Of a DNA stretch of 24,079 nucleotides, positions 7,851 through 14,820 are shown piece after piece. Positions within the stretch are counted from its first letter, which is position 1. Each line of letters opens with the position of its first letter. The stretch is from an uncultured Eubacteriales bacterium. GTDB lineage: Bacteria; Bacillota; Clostridia; Oscillospirales; CAG-272. The DNA lies in the NCBI GenBank assembly GCA_934401725.1, contig CAKRSS010000032.1:1-24079 (forward strand), read 5' to 3'. Under the pieces are notes generated by a model, which worked only from the letters and a program-made list of their open reading frames with translations, was not told the DNA's origin and did no database searches. The position numbers and the translations under genes were made by a program.

Positions 7851-7932
7851 GGCGGACATCCGGCAGTTTAGCGGCGCCTCGCGTCAAAATTCCCTCTTCC
7901 GCAATTTTTTTAATTTTTTTTTGAAAAACCTA

Positions 7933-7961
7933 TTGCATTTTAGGAAAAGCTATGATATAAT
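7933..7961 (+). promoter_or_regulatory. Promoter of tRNA-Glu
   Basis: TTGCAT at 7933-7938 and TATAAT at 7956-7961 with a 17-base spacer and an extended TGA before the -10. Transcription should begin around 7968, just ahead of the tRNA at 7981. A long A/T tract (about 7905-7930) lies directly upstream and could act as an UP-like element. Confidence 0.82.
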
Positions 7962-7980
7962 AATGAGGCCGTCGAAAAAC

Positions 7981-8055
7981 GGCCCCTTGGTCAAGCGGCT
8001 AAGACGACGCCCTCTCACGGCGTAAACGTGGGTTCGATTCCCGCAGGGGTCACCA
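7981..8055 (+). tRNA. tRNA-Glu (anticodon CTC)
   Basis: 75 nt including an encoded CCA. The acceptor stem GGCCCCT pairs with AGGGGTC (one G-U). The anticodon loop sits in CGCCCTCTCACGGCG, giving CTC for Glu. The T arm is GTGGGTTCGATTCCCGC. It is preceded by a good promoter and followed at once by an 18-bp perfect terminator stem, so it is a single-gene transcript. Its last 20 bases recur exactly at 8361-8380, and its terminator recurs at 22903, making it the apparent attachment point of a genomic island. Confidence 0.95.
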
Positions 8056-8093
8056 AAACAAAACACCAGCGCGGTGCGCTGGTGTTTTGTTTT
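8055..8093 (+). terminator. Terminator of tRNA-Glu
   Basis: Perfect 18-bp stem: the left arm starts AAAACAAAACACC at 8055 and pairs with 8076-8093, ending GTTTTGTTTT, around the loop GGT. The same stem with the loop read as ACC occurs at 22903-22941. Confidence 0.9.
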
Positions 8094-8380
8094 GCCGCCC
8101 CCAGCTGAATCAAACCCCGCAGAATGCGCTTCGCGCATTCTGTTATTTTGGCGCGAACTCAAACCGCACAACCGGCCCCCACAAACTCCAGCGCCAAAAT
8201 GTGGTTCATGATTCCCGCTCTCCACCGAGGCGTTCATCGCCTCGGTGAAGAGCCCAAAGATTGAGCCCGCAGAATGCGCTCCGCACATTCCTGCTATTTT
8301 GGTGCAAACTTAAACTACACAACCAGCCCCCGCAAACCCCAGCGCCAAAATGTGGTTCATGATTCCCGCAGGGGTCACCA
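8094..8380. repeat. Two diverged copies of a tRNA-flank repeat
   Basis: A block running from CCGCAGAATGCGC through GCGCCAAAATGTGGTTCATGATTCCCGC occurs at about 8116-8218 and again at about 8263-8369. A third copy lies at about 22965-23050. The end of each of the first two copies resembles the T arm of the tRNA-Glu with small changes. The spacer 8219-8262 contains CCGAGGCG-TTCAT-CGCCTCGG, a perfect hairpin. No gene is supported. Confidence 0.7.
8361..8380 (+). other. tRNA-Glu 3'-end remnant (att-like duplicate)
   Basis: These 20 bases, running from GATTCCCGC to GTCACCA, are identical to 8036-8055, the 3' end of the functional tRNA. They are preceded by GTGGTTCAT, a near match to the tRNA T-arm 5' side, and followed by their own terminator. 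They could be an attachment-site duplicate or the remains of a second tandem tRNA-Glu gene. Confidence 0.7.
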
Positions 8381-8384
8381 AGCG

Positions 8385-8435
8385 AAACAAATCCGAACTA
8401 TTTCGTTAATCGAAATTGGTTCGGATTTGTTTTTT
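8385..8435 (+). terminator. Terminator after the tRNA remnant
   Basis: AAACAAATCCGAAC (8385-8398) pairs with GTTCGGATTTGTTT (8419-8432); an inner stem ATTTCG/CGAAAT extends it, and a T run follows to 8435. Its presence directly after the tRNA 3'-end remnant suggests that a complete tRNA transcription unit once stood here. Confidence 0.82.
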
Positions 8436-8442
8436 ATTATTG

Positions 8443-8477
8443 AAAAAGAGCATGAATGAAAATCCTATGCTCTTTTT
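8443..8477. terminator. Bidirectional terminator hairpin at the left edge of the IS element
   Basis: AAAAAGAGCAT (8443-8453) is the exact reverse complement of ATGCTCTTTTT (8467-8477). It could stop transcription in both directions and separates the tRNA region from the IS element beginning at 8487. Confidence 0.75.
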
Positions 8478-8486
8478 GGATAAGGC

Positions 8487-9424
8487 CCTGCGGACATAAT
8501 CCTGGACAGGAAGCTGTCAGATCAGTCCTAATTTGCGTCTGTATTCCATTGGACTTAAGCCGTGATGAGACAGCTTGATGCGCTTCTCACGATACCAGAT
8601 CAAATAGTCGTTCAAAATCGGTATAAACTGCTTTGTTCCGATCCCCTGCCAGGAGCGGTTGTAGAACATCTCATTTTTTAAATGCCCGAAAAATCCCTCG
8701 AAGGCAGAGTTGCCCGTCGCGGCTGTTTTACGGTGAGACGCATTTCTTTCATAAGTCGCCGGATGACTTTCTCCGAAACGCGAGTGCCGAGCCTCTCCAT
8801 TGCCGATTTGATCCTTCGATAGCCGTATATTTCTCGGTTATCTGTAAATATATCTCGGGTTTGCCCTTTGGTGCCCTGATATTTATCTCTTTTTCGTTGA
8901 ATTGCCCGGCAAAGATAGTAACTGCTCCGCGGGAGCGACATTTGCTGCAATAAATCTGACAGTGCATATTTGGCTCTGACGGCATCAATCACCACTGTCT
9001 TTTCGCTGTTTTTCAGCCTTTCCAGATTGACGCCGGGGTCTTTTTTTAACACATCAATGGTTGCTTTCAGAAGGTCGATTTCCATCTGCATTTCGTACAG
9101 TTGATCCTTCAGCTGCTTCACTTCATCAGAAGATGATATTGCGGTATTTGGATATAGCGTCCAAGTTGAACACCCTGCCCGATTTGAACTGAACAGTCGA
9201 AACGCGCGAGTTGAACAGTGGCACCGCGAAAACCGTTTGGCTTTTGCCAAGGCTTATCGCGATTTGCTATCCATGTGTACAACGCCTGTTTCGACGGATA
9301 TCCCAGTCGGCGAATGACCTCTGCGATGGATTGCGTTGCATCATACATCGCAAGTGCATTTTCCTGTTGTTCCCTTGTGCACATAATCCCTTCCTTTCTC
9401 CCTGTCCAGGATTTTGTCCGCAGG
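8487..9424 (-). mobile_element. IS3-family element, internally deleted copy (938 bp)
   Basis: Terminal inverted repeats are visible: CCTGCGGACATAATCCTGG... at 8487-8510 and its near-perfect complement ending ...GTCCGCAGG at 9401-9424. Both ends are present, but the interior is shortened. Compared with the second copy (21878-22596), about 370 bp coding for the central DDE region is missing, joined near 8711 at a short TTG microhomology. I see no convincing 3-bp target duplication outside the ends. The element is oriented so its transposase reads on the minus strand. Confidence 0.82.
8517..9384 (-). pseudogene. IS3-family transposase OrfA/OrfB, broken
   Basis: OrfA (9384 to 9118, 88 aa) begins at ATG with AAGGAAGGG upstream and carries a helix-turn-helix-like segment (TQSIAEVIRRLGYPSKQAL). 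OrfB starts in the overlapping frame near SSSDEVKQLKDQL and runs through YGYRRIKSAMERLG and MKEMRLTVKQPRR. It then hits the deletion near 8711, which joins it out of frame to the C-terminus. The correct C-terminal frame is still readable to 8517 (NSAFEGFFGHLKNEMF ... YRRKLGLI stop). The first two catalytic Asp of the DDE triad are lost, so it cannot be an active transposase. Confidence 0.85.
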
Positions 9425-9439
9425 ACCGTACCGGCTTTG

Positions 9440-9600
9440 AGGCTTCATCGCGCAATTCCGGGGAGCAATTGCGCAGTCGGATTTTTGTCAGATAATAAAA
9501 AGCCCTTGGCTGTAGCAGTGCTGCAGTCAAGGGCTTTTGCAAAATGTGACAGAAAATATGCGGGCAAGTGTGCCATTCGGACATTGCGCGGTGATGCCTT
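9440..9600. mobile_element. MITE-like element, long copy A
   Basis: About 161 bp. The right end ATTGCGCGGTGATGCCTT and the degenerate left end AGGCTTCATCGCGCAATT form terminal inverted repeats. The centre has a perfect stem AAAAGCCCTTG / CAAGGGCTTTT with an inner CTG..CAG stem. It follows the IS element end by 15 bp and lies downstream of the aminotransferase gene (which ends at 9665), so its hairpin could also end that operon's transcript. It carries no open frame of its own that looks real. Confidence 0.8.
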
Positions 9601-9664
9601 AAAACATCGTTTTTTAACGATCTCTTCTGTCGTGCCCGGAAAAGATCTGATCAATGCCCCTCCA

Positions 9665-10816
9665 TCAGAGCTTGCGAGCAAAATCCGCAGCCTGCTCCTC
9701 AGTCATGTCCGGGTCTACATTGATATAAACCGTACGGCTGAGGATGTCAAGTGTACGAGGGCACATATCTGTGGCATAATTGGTTCTTAGTCCTTGGTTT
9801 TCTTTCATCAGGAAAGGATCCATGGCAGGGTGCATCGCACCCTTTTTATTCAGTATGAAAGTCCACTTGGAATATACATGCTTTCCGGTATCGATAGGCA
9901 GCTTGGTGTGGCAGGGCGCATTCTCCGCAAAGCGGCGCGCCTCCTTCTCGCTCTCAAACTGAAGTGCAAGCGTAGTACCGCAGTCTCCATCAATATCGTT
10001 GGAGGGAATACATTTGTACTTGTCACCGATAGTCTGCAGCATTATGCGCTTGTTGCGGCGCAGATCTGCGAGTATCCCGTCAAGGCGGTCGAGCTGAACC
10101 GACAGTATTGCGCCGCTGAACTCATTGGCACGATACTCGGTGCCGGCAAACACCGGCTCCAGCATGTCATCGAGCTGATTGCCGAAATATGCTATAGCAC
10201 AGCTGTCATGATATATCAGTGCCCGCTCGTAGATGCGGCGGTCAGAGGTTATGAGAGCACCGCCCTCTCCGGTGGAAATAATCTTGTAGTAATTGAAGCT
10301 GAATGCGCCCACATCGCCGATAGTGGCAAGCCTGCGGCCGTGATAAGCACCGCCGTCTGCCTGGCAGGCGTCCTCAATGACGTGTATTCCATGTCGCCGG
10401 GCAATATCGCAAATTGCATCCATATTACAGGGGAACCCCTGAATGTGCACCGGCATAACCGCACGGGTGGCCGGACCGATCTTTTTTTCAAAATCAGCGG
10501 GATCGAGCGTGCAGGTCTCGTCTATCTCAGCCAACACGGGAATCGCGCCCACTGCCAGTACTGCCATCGCGGAGGCTATATACGTATATGCCGGAACTAT
10601 GACCTCATCGCCGGGGCCTATGCCAAGACCAATCAGCCCGCTGACAAGTGCGCCCATTCCGGACGTCATCATAACGGCATAATCGGCACCGGTAATTTTC
10701 TTCATCTTCTCCTCACATGTATAGACTGTCTTAAGTGTAGTATCGGTCTTGAAAAATTTTCTGCTGTTTACCACCGCCTCAACGGCAGCAACTTCTTCCT
10801 TACCTATTCTGTACAT
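9665..10816 (-). CDS. DegT/DnrJ/EryC1/StrS-family PLP aminotransferase
   Basis: 383 aa, normal length for the family. It transfers an amino group to a keto-sugar or keto-cyclitol using PLP. The N-terminal YRIGKEEVAAVEAVVNSRK, the TSGMGAL turn (51-57), EVIVPAYTY (71-79), EDACQADG with Asp149, and SFNYYKIISTGEGG with the predicted PLP-binding Lys178 are all present. ATG is preceded by AAAGGAG, which overlaps the stop of the IolE-like gene 14 bp upstream. It is the last gene of the minus-strand cluster. The family includes sugar aminotransferases for antibiotics and surface glycans and the scyllo-inosose aminotransferases. Together with the Gfo/Idh/MocA dehydrogenase in the same cluster it could make or break down an amino sugar or aminocyclitol, but the exact substrate is not readable. 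Confidence 0.9.
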   Translation of the reverse strand: MYRIGKEEVAAVEAVVNSRKFFKTDTTLKTVYTCEEKMKKITGADYAVMMTSGMGALVSGLIGLGIGPGDEVIVPAYTYIASAMAVLAVGAIPVLAEIDETCTLDPADFEKKIGPATRAVMPVHIQGFPCNMDAICDIARRHGIHVIEDACQADGGAYHGRRLATIGDVGAFSFNYYKIISTGEGGALITSDRRIYERALIYHDSCAIAYFGNQLDDMLEPVFAGTEYRANEFSGAILSVQLDRLDGILADLRRNKRIMLQTIGDKYKCIPSNDIDGDCGTTLALQFESEKEARRFAENAPCHTKLPIDTGKHVYSKWTFILNKKGAMHPAMDPFLMKENQGLRTNYATDMCPRTLDILSRTVYINVDPDMTEEQAADFARKL

Positions 10817-10830
10817 AGCTGATTTCTCCT

Positions 10831-11661
10831 TTACCAGTTTTCGTTCAGATATTTGAGGCTGATAGCGGCACTTGCCTTGTTGGTATATCTTGTCTTGTCA
10901 AGCTCAGCGCAGAGATATCCGCCGTACCCTACGCTTTTGAGCACGCGGAACACGCCCGGAAAATCTACAATTCCCTCGCCCAGCTCGCGGAAGTTGCTGT
11001 ACACCTCAACGCCTATAGTCTGATCAATACCTCTGACATCCATATCGCCGGTTATATCCTTGAGATGAACAAATTTTATGCGCTCTTTGTATCTGTCGAA
11101 CATGGCAACGGGATCGCACCTGCCGGCAATCAGATGAGCCGTGTCAGGTCCGAAGCCGACCAGCTCGGGATCAGTATTCTGCATAACAAAATCAATCTCA
11201 TTTTCATACATTATTGACGAATTGTAGTGCGGGTGCACACAGGGTGTGATGCCATACTCACGGCAGATTTTGGCCACCTCAATTGTGGTATCAAGGGCGT
11301 ACCGCATGTGCTCGTTGTCGGCGAGGTTGGTGTACGGCTCGGGGCGGCTCGGAAACATGGTGCTCTGCAGGCTTATGGTTTTTATTCCGTTCTTTGCAAC
11401 AAAGCCTATGCGATCCTTAAGACCTGTAACGTCGTTTTCGTAGTTGCCCTTAAGGTGAAAGTAAAAACTGACCGGATGTACGTCGTACTCGTCGGTTATG
11501 GCTTTGAAGTCGGCAAAATCGTTTATAAAGGTGTCGATAAAAGCGCGCACGCTTTCAAAATACTTAAAGCCCACTGAGCTCATATCGGCACAGGACTGTA
11601 TAAATTCTTCGCGTGTTTTGGTTCCCCATGGCCACTGGGCGTATGCAAACTGATTTTTCAT
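10831..11661 (-). CDS. Sugar phosphate isomerase/epimerase, IolE-like TIM barrel
   Basis: 276 aa, a single AP-endonuclease-2/xylose-isomerase-like TIM barrel. Candidate metal and catalytic residues line up with the family: His143/His145 (CVHPHYN), Asp173 and His176 (GPDTAHLIAG), His199 and Asp202 (FVHLKDITGD). The GPDTAH and HLKD signatures are close to inosose dehydratase (IolE) and hydroxypyruvate-isomerase-like members. It starts at ATG with AAAGGAG twelve bases upstream, only 5 bp after the ceramidase-like gene, so translation is probably coupled. No signal peptide, hence cytoplasmic. A role in cyclitol or keto-sugar rearrangement is inferred, not shown. Confidence 0.88.
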   Translation of the reverse strand: MKNQFAYAQWPWGTKTREEFIQSCADMSSVGFKYFESVRAFIDTFINDFADFKAITDEYDVHPVSFYFHLKGNYENDVTGLKDRIGFVAKNGIKTISLQSTMFPSRPEPYTNLADNEHMRYALDTTIEVAKICREYGITPCVHPHYNSSIMYENEIDFVMQNTDPELVGFGPDTAHLIAGRCDPVAMFDRYKERIKFVHLKDITGDMDVRGIDQTIGVEVYSNFRELGEGIVDFPGVFRVLKSVGYGGYLCAELDKTRYTNKASAAISLKYLNENW

Positions 11662-11666
11662 GATGT

Positions 11667-12986
11667 TTATTTTCTCCTTTTTTCAAATAATTCGATGAGC
11701 AACGAAAGATTTTGCTTTATAAGCAGACTGTCCGAATCATCTGTAAGCCCGAAGGCTTTGCCGAAGCGGAAGACACCTATCTCATAGCCTCCGCGGCATA
11801 TTTCTTCCTTATTGGGCAAATATACGTTAGAGCCGTTGGTATTGCAGATGCACAACGTGTCGTTGAAGGGACTGTAATGGCGAAGCCGCATGGCGATGAC
11901 CGAAAACAGCTCAAACGGAAACGGCACAATGGCGATACCTCCGACTGCTATTATCGTCTGCTCGTAGCTATACTCAGTCTCGGGTCTTTTGCCCTGCCGA
12001 TATATATCCAGCATATCCCGCACGTGACGGTATTCAAGATATTTGAGATTTGTAAGCCGGGACGGGTCGGGATATCGGGCAAGGATATCTGCCAGCTCAT
12101 TCTCGAGGCACTCACGTGACGGAAGCGGGCGGTACGGCAGAGTTACGGTGCCGGTAATGACATCTATAACGGCATCGTCACGATAATCTGATATTCCCTG
12201 CCGCGCCCGCAGTGCATCAGCCGCGGCAACAGCCCCCACCTCGGCGACGTATGATATATCGCCAGTGGTTTTTCCGTTGCTCAGCCGCGGCCCGACGTCC
12301 CCTGACGCGGCGTTGAAAAACATGGCAAGCCCCCCGTATTCGCGCTCCAGCGCGTCGGTCATAGGGCCGGGCCAGTCGCGCGTGACCTCGTGGTTACAAC
12401 CGGCACAGGTTCCGTGGCAACCATAATGAACTACGTTAGCCAGTTGTGATCCGTCTTCGCGTATAAACGACAGCACCGTCAGCCTCGGGTCAAAAGGCCC
12501 CCATGGATTTTGTCCCAGGTGAACATTTGACTCGGGATCTATCTCACGGCGGTTGATGCCCAGGCGGCTCTCGGTCTGTCCGACGCCTATCCTTACCCTG
12601 CAGAGCGAGCCTATAGCCGCGGCAACCGCTTTGAGAGCTTGCGGCATAAGTATTTCATCGACAAACTTGTTGTCAATACCGCCCCAGCCCTCCATGTCGG
12701 AAATGTTGGGCGCCGAGTGCGTGTGTGTGGCAGACGCCACAATGTGCGATTTTGAAAATCCGGTCAATGCGGCTGCTTCGCTTCTCATACGATCGGCAAC
12801 CTCGTTGGCCAAAAGCCCCACATCGCAGTCAATAAACACCACGCTTTCATGACTGTCAGTCAGGCAAAGCACATTTACATTTATATCGTCATTGACAGAG
12901 GTTGCCTCGACGCCCGGCTTATAGCCGAACAGACAGGTTCCCAGCGGCGGGGTTATTTTTTCTCTTGCCACACCGGCAAGTAACAT
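11667..12986 (-). CDS. Neutral/alkaline ceramidase-like protein without signal peptide
   Basis: 439 aa, related to the N-terminal catalytic domain of neutral/alkaline non-lysosomal ceramidases (amide-bond hydrolases). Visible family motifs: the start GVAREKITPPLG (5-16), FIDCDVG, ASATHTHSAPN with zinc-ligand candidates His88 and His90, a second His pair in HYGCHGTC (187, 191), RDWPG (203-207), and SGDVGP (228-233). It is shorter than secreted ceramidases (over 600 aa), lacks the C-terminal Ig-like domain and has no signal peptide, so it is predicted to be cytoplasmic. ATG has AAAGGATG upstream. It lies between the MBL lipoprotein (27 bp) and the IolE-like gene (5 bp), inside an operon of sugar enzymes. 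In that setting the substrate may be an N-acyl or amide-linked sugar rather than ceramide. This is inference. Confidence 0.85.
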   Translation of the reverse strand: MLLAGVAREKITPPLGTCLFGYKPGVEATSVNDDINVNVLCLTDSHESVVFIDCDVGLLANEVADRMRSEAAALTGFSKSHIVASATHTHSAPNISDMEGWGGIDNKFVDEILMPQALKAVAAAIGSLCRVRIGVGQTESRLGINRREIDPESNVHLGQNPWGPFDPRLTVLSFIREDGSQLANVVHYGCHGTCAGCNHEVTRDWPGPMTDALEREYGGLAMFFNAASGDVGPRLSNGKTTGDISYVAEVGAVAAADALRARQGISDYRDDAVIDVITGTVTLPYRPLPSRECLENELADILARYPDPSRLTNLKYLEYRHVRDMLDIYRQGKRPETEYSYEQTIIAVGGIAIVPFPFELFSVIAMRLRHYSPFNDTLCICNTNGSNVYLPNKEEICRGGYEIGVFRFGKAFGLTDDSDSLLIKQNLSLLIELFEKRRK

Positions 12987-13013
12987 ATGATCACATCCTT
13001 TCCGGGCAAGCCG

Positions 13014-14807
13014 TCAGTTATATATTTCGTTGCCCCGGTTAGGGGTATACGGCAGTGGCAGCGTGACATTTCTGCCATCGGCATAGAATATCTCAAGCAC
13101 ATTCAGCTTGTTTACAAGATAATAATTCTGACGGTATTCAAGCTGCGTACTGCCTGCCTTGGTCAGCTGCACGGCATTTTTCTCGCTGTTCGGCCACAGT
13201 ACTACCGAAGGATCAACACGTTGATAAAACTCCACCGACGCCGCAATATATCCGTGATGCGCCATCTGCATAATATCACTCTTCAGATAGTCTCCGAAGC
13301 GGTCAATCATGATATTGCAGCCTTCCTTGAGTATATCTCCGAGCATCATAACCGTCTGACCTCCGGCTTTGATGCGCGTCACCATACTGGTGTTATTGAA
13401 TTTTGCAATAGAGTCCGGATACAAATCCTCCTGAGTATACAGCACCTCAAGCTCAAGTCCCTTGAGTCTGACCGGCTGTCCGGTGTGCAGCTTGACCAGC
13501 TTGAAGCCGCCGACAGCCCGGCTTGCGACCTTGTATTTTTCCACCATAAAATAATGCGGTTCGTCCGAATTCATAACGGTAGCATACGATGGAGTATTGC
13601 ACAGAAAATACTGAACCTCAACCTTTGAGCCGTATTTGAGGCAAAAATCATATAAATTGGCGTAATGATCCCAGTGCTCGTGTGTCAACAGCCACGCCGA
13701 GATGACTATTTTGCCGTCAGGACGCTCGTTAAGCTTTTTAAGCAGGTTGTACAGACGGTCATAATCGCCGTTTTTATTGCCGCCGCTGTCATAAATCAGG
13801 AATGAACCGTCCTCCAACGTGACAACATAGCACATTCCTATATTACCGTCAGAATAGTCCAGCTTCATCTGTGTGACCTTGATACCGGTAATAGGCGTAT
13901 ATTTCTCGTCCTCAACAAAATCAGTCTCGGACAGCGGCGCCGATACCAGCCGCGTCACGCCGTTGCACGGCGAGAAAGAGACGTAAATCACGGTGTCCTT
14001 TGCGTCGTTTTTGTAGCAGATGAAGCGGTTATCGGTAATAATGTTTTTATAAACCAGCCCGTATCCGGATCGGACAAGCGTGCTCTCGTATGTCTCAAAG
14101 TCGGACAACGAGGTATCTGTGTAGTACCATAGCAGATTGTTATCGTTGCAGTCCGTTGTGCCTGTCAGCCTGCCGGCTGTGAAGGCGGGAATGTCAACCT
14201 TCCATGTATACTCTTTTTCCAACCGGACAAGATCTCCCGCAAGCTCGAGAACCTGAGATTTGGTTGAATAGTTCAGCTTGAAATATGCCGTAAAGCTGTC
14301 AATAGCCGATGACAGCGAGGTCAGATTCCAGCCGAATATTATCAGCTTGTTTCCCCTGACGCCGAAGCCATACTGATTAACTGCCAGATCCGCAATAAAT
14401 TCTGCAGACTCGGCGCGATTGGTTTCCCCGATCAATATTTCATTCGCCGAGGAGTGATCTTCCGATGCGCCCACAGCATCACTTTTGAGTCTGACTGACA
14501 CCTTTGAATAGTTCAGAAGAGTGTTGGCCATTTGCTGTGCCATGACGCGGACTGTGTCGTCACCTGCCCGGTAGACTATGACAAAATCGGTCTTACCGTC
14601 CTTGACAAATGACAGCGGCTCAGACGCCGGCCGGGTGGTGTCATTCGGATCCTTGGTAGTGTGTTGTACAGGTGCCGTGGTGCTGTCAGCCGCATCCGGG
14701 GGCTCAGCCGTAGACGTTGTGACGGCAGGTCCGATACCGCTGCTGCACCCGGCAACAAGCATTGAAAGTATAAGCAATGCTGCAGCTATGGCAGATAATT
14801 TTTTCAT
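13014..14807 (-). CDS. Lipoprotein with GPTNR/GETNR-type domain and metallo-beta-lactamase-fold domain
   Basis: 597 aa. Signal peptide with lipobox VAGC (Cys21), a Thr/Pro/Asp-rich linker to about 65, then a module at ~66-190 containing EILIGETNRAES (123-134). This is the same signature as ILVGPTNREAS in the two EEP lipoproteins. Residues ~310-560 form a metallo-beta-lactamase-superfamily domain with LLTHEHWDHY (373-382; HxHxDH ligands His376, His378, Asp380, His381), GDILKEG (490-496) with Asp491 and MAHHGY (515-520), as in ComEC-like MBL domains. Likely extracytoplasmic metal-dependent hydrolase, possibly a phosphodiesterase or nuclease; substrate unknown. ATG has GAGG 11 bases upstream and lies 13 bp after the solute-binding protein gene. 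It is far from the EEP genes and on a different DNA background. Confidence 0.85.
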   Translation of the reverse strand: MKKLSAIAAALLILSMLVAGCSSGIGPAVTTSTAEPPDAADSTTAPVQHTTKDPNDTTRPASEPLSFVKDGKTDFVIVYRAGDDTVRVMAQQMANTLLNYSKVSVRLKSDAVGASEDHSSANEILIGETNRAESAEFIADLAVNQYGFGVRGNKLIIFGWNLTSLSSAIDSFTAYFKLNYSTKSQVLELAGDLVRLEKEYTWKVDIPAFTAGRLTGTTDCNDNNLLWYYTDTSLSDFETYESTLVRSGYGLVYKNIITDNRFICYKNDAKDTVIYVSFSPCNGVTRLVSAPLSETDFVEDEKYTPITGIKVTQMKLDYSDGNIGMCYVVTLEDGSFLIYDSGGNKNGDYDRLYNLLKKLNERPDGKIVISAWLLTHEHWDHYANLYDFCLKYGSKVEVQYFLCNTPSYATVMNSDEPHYFMVEKYKVASRAVGGFKLVKLHTGQPVRLKGLELEVLYTQEDLYPDSIAKFNNTSMVTRIKAGGQTVMMLGDILKEGCNIMIDRFGDYLKSDIMQMAHHGYIAASVEFYQRVDPSVVLWPNSEKNAVQLTKAGSTQLEYRQNYYLVNKLNVLEIFYADGRNVTLPLPYTPNRGNEIYN

Positions 14808-14820
14808 TTTGTTAAATACC

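Noticed and set aside
7574..8288. Small frames in the intergenic region and opposite tRNA-Glu
   Set aside because: They translate palindromic repeats and the tRNA; no ribosome sites or conserved products.
9218..9790. 190-aa plus-strand frame over the IS end and MITE A
   Set aside because: Antisense to OrfA and the aminotransferase 3' end; composition and lack of motifs argue against a gene.
9794..10822. 342-aa plus-strand frame opposite the aminotransferase
   Set aside because: Complete antisense of a gene with clear PLP motifs; no ribosome site.
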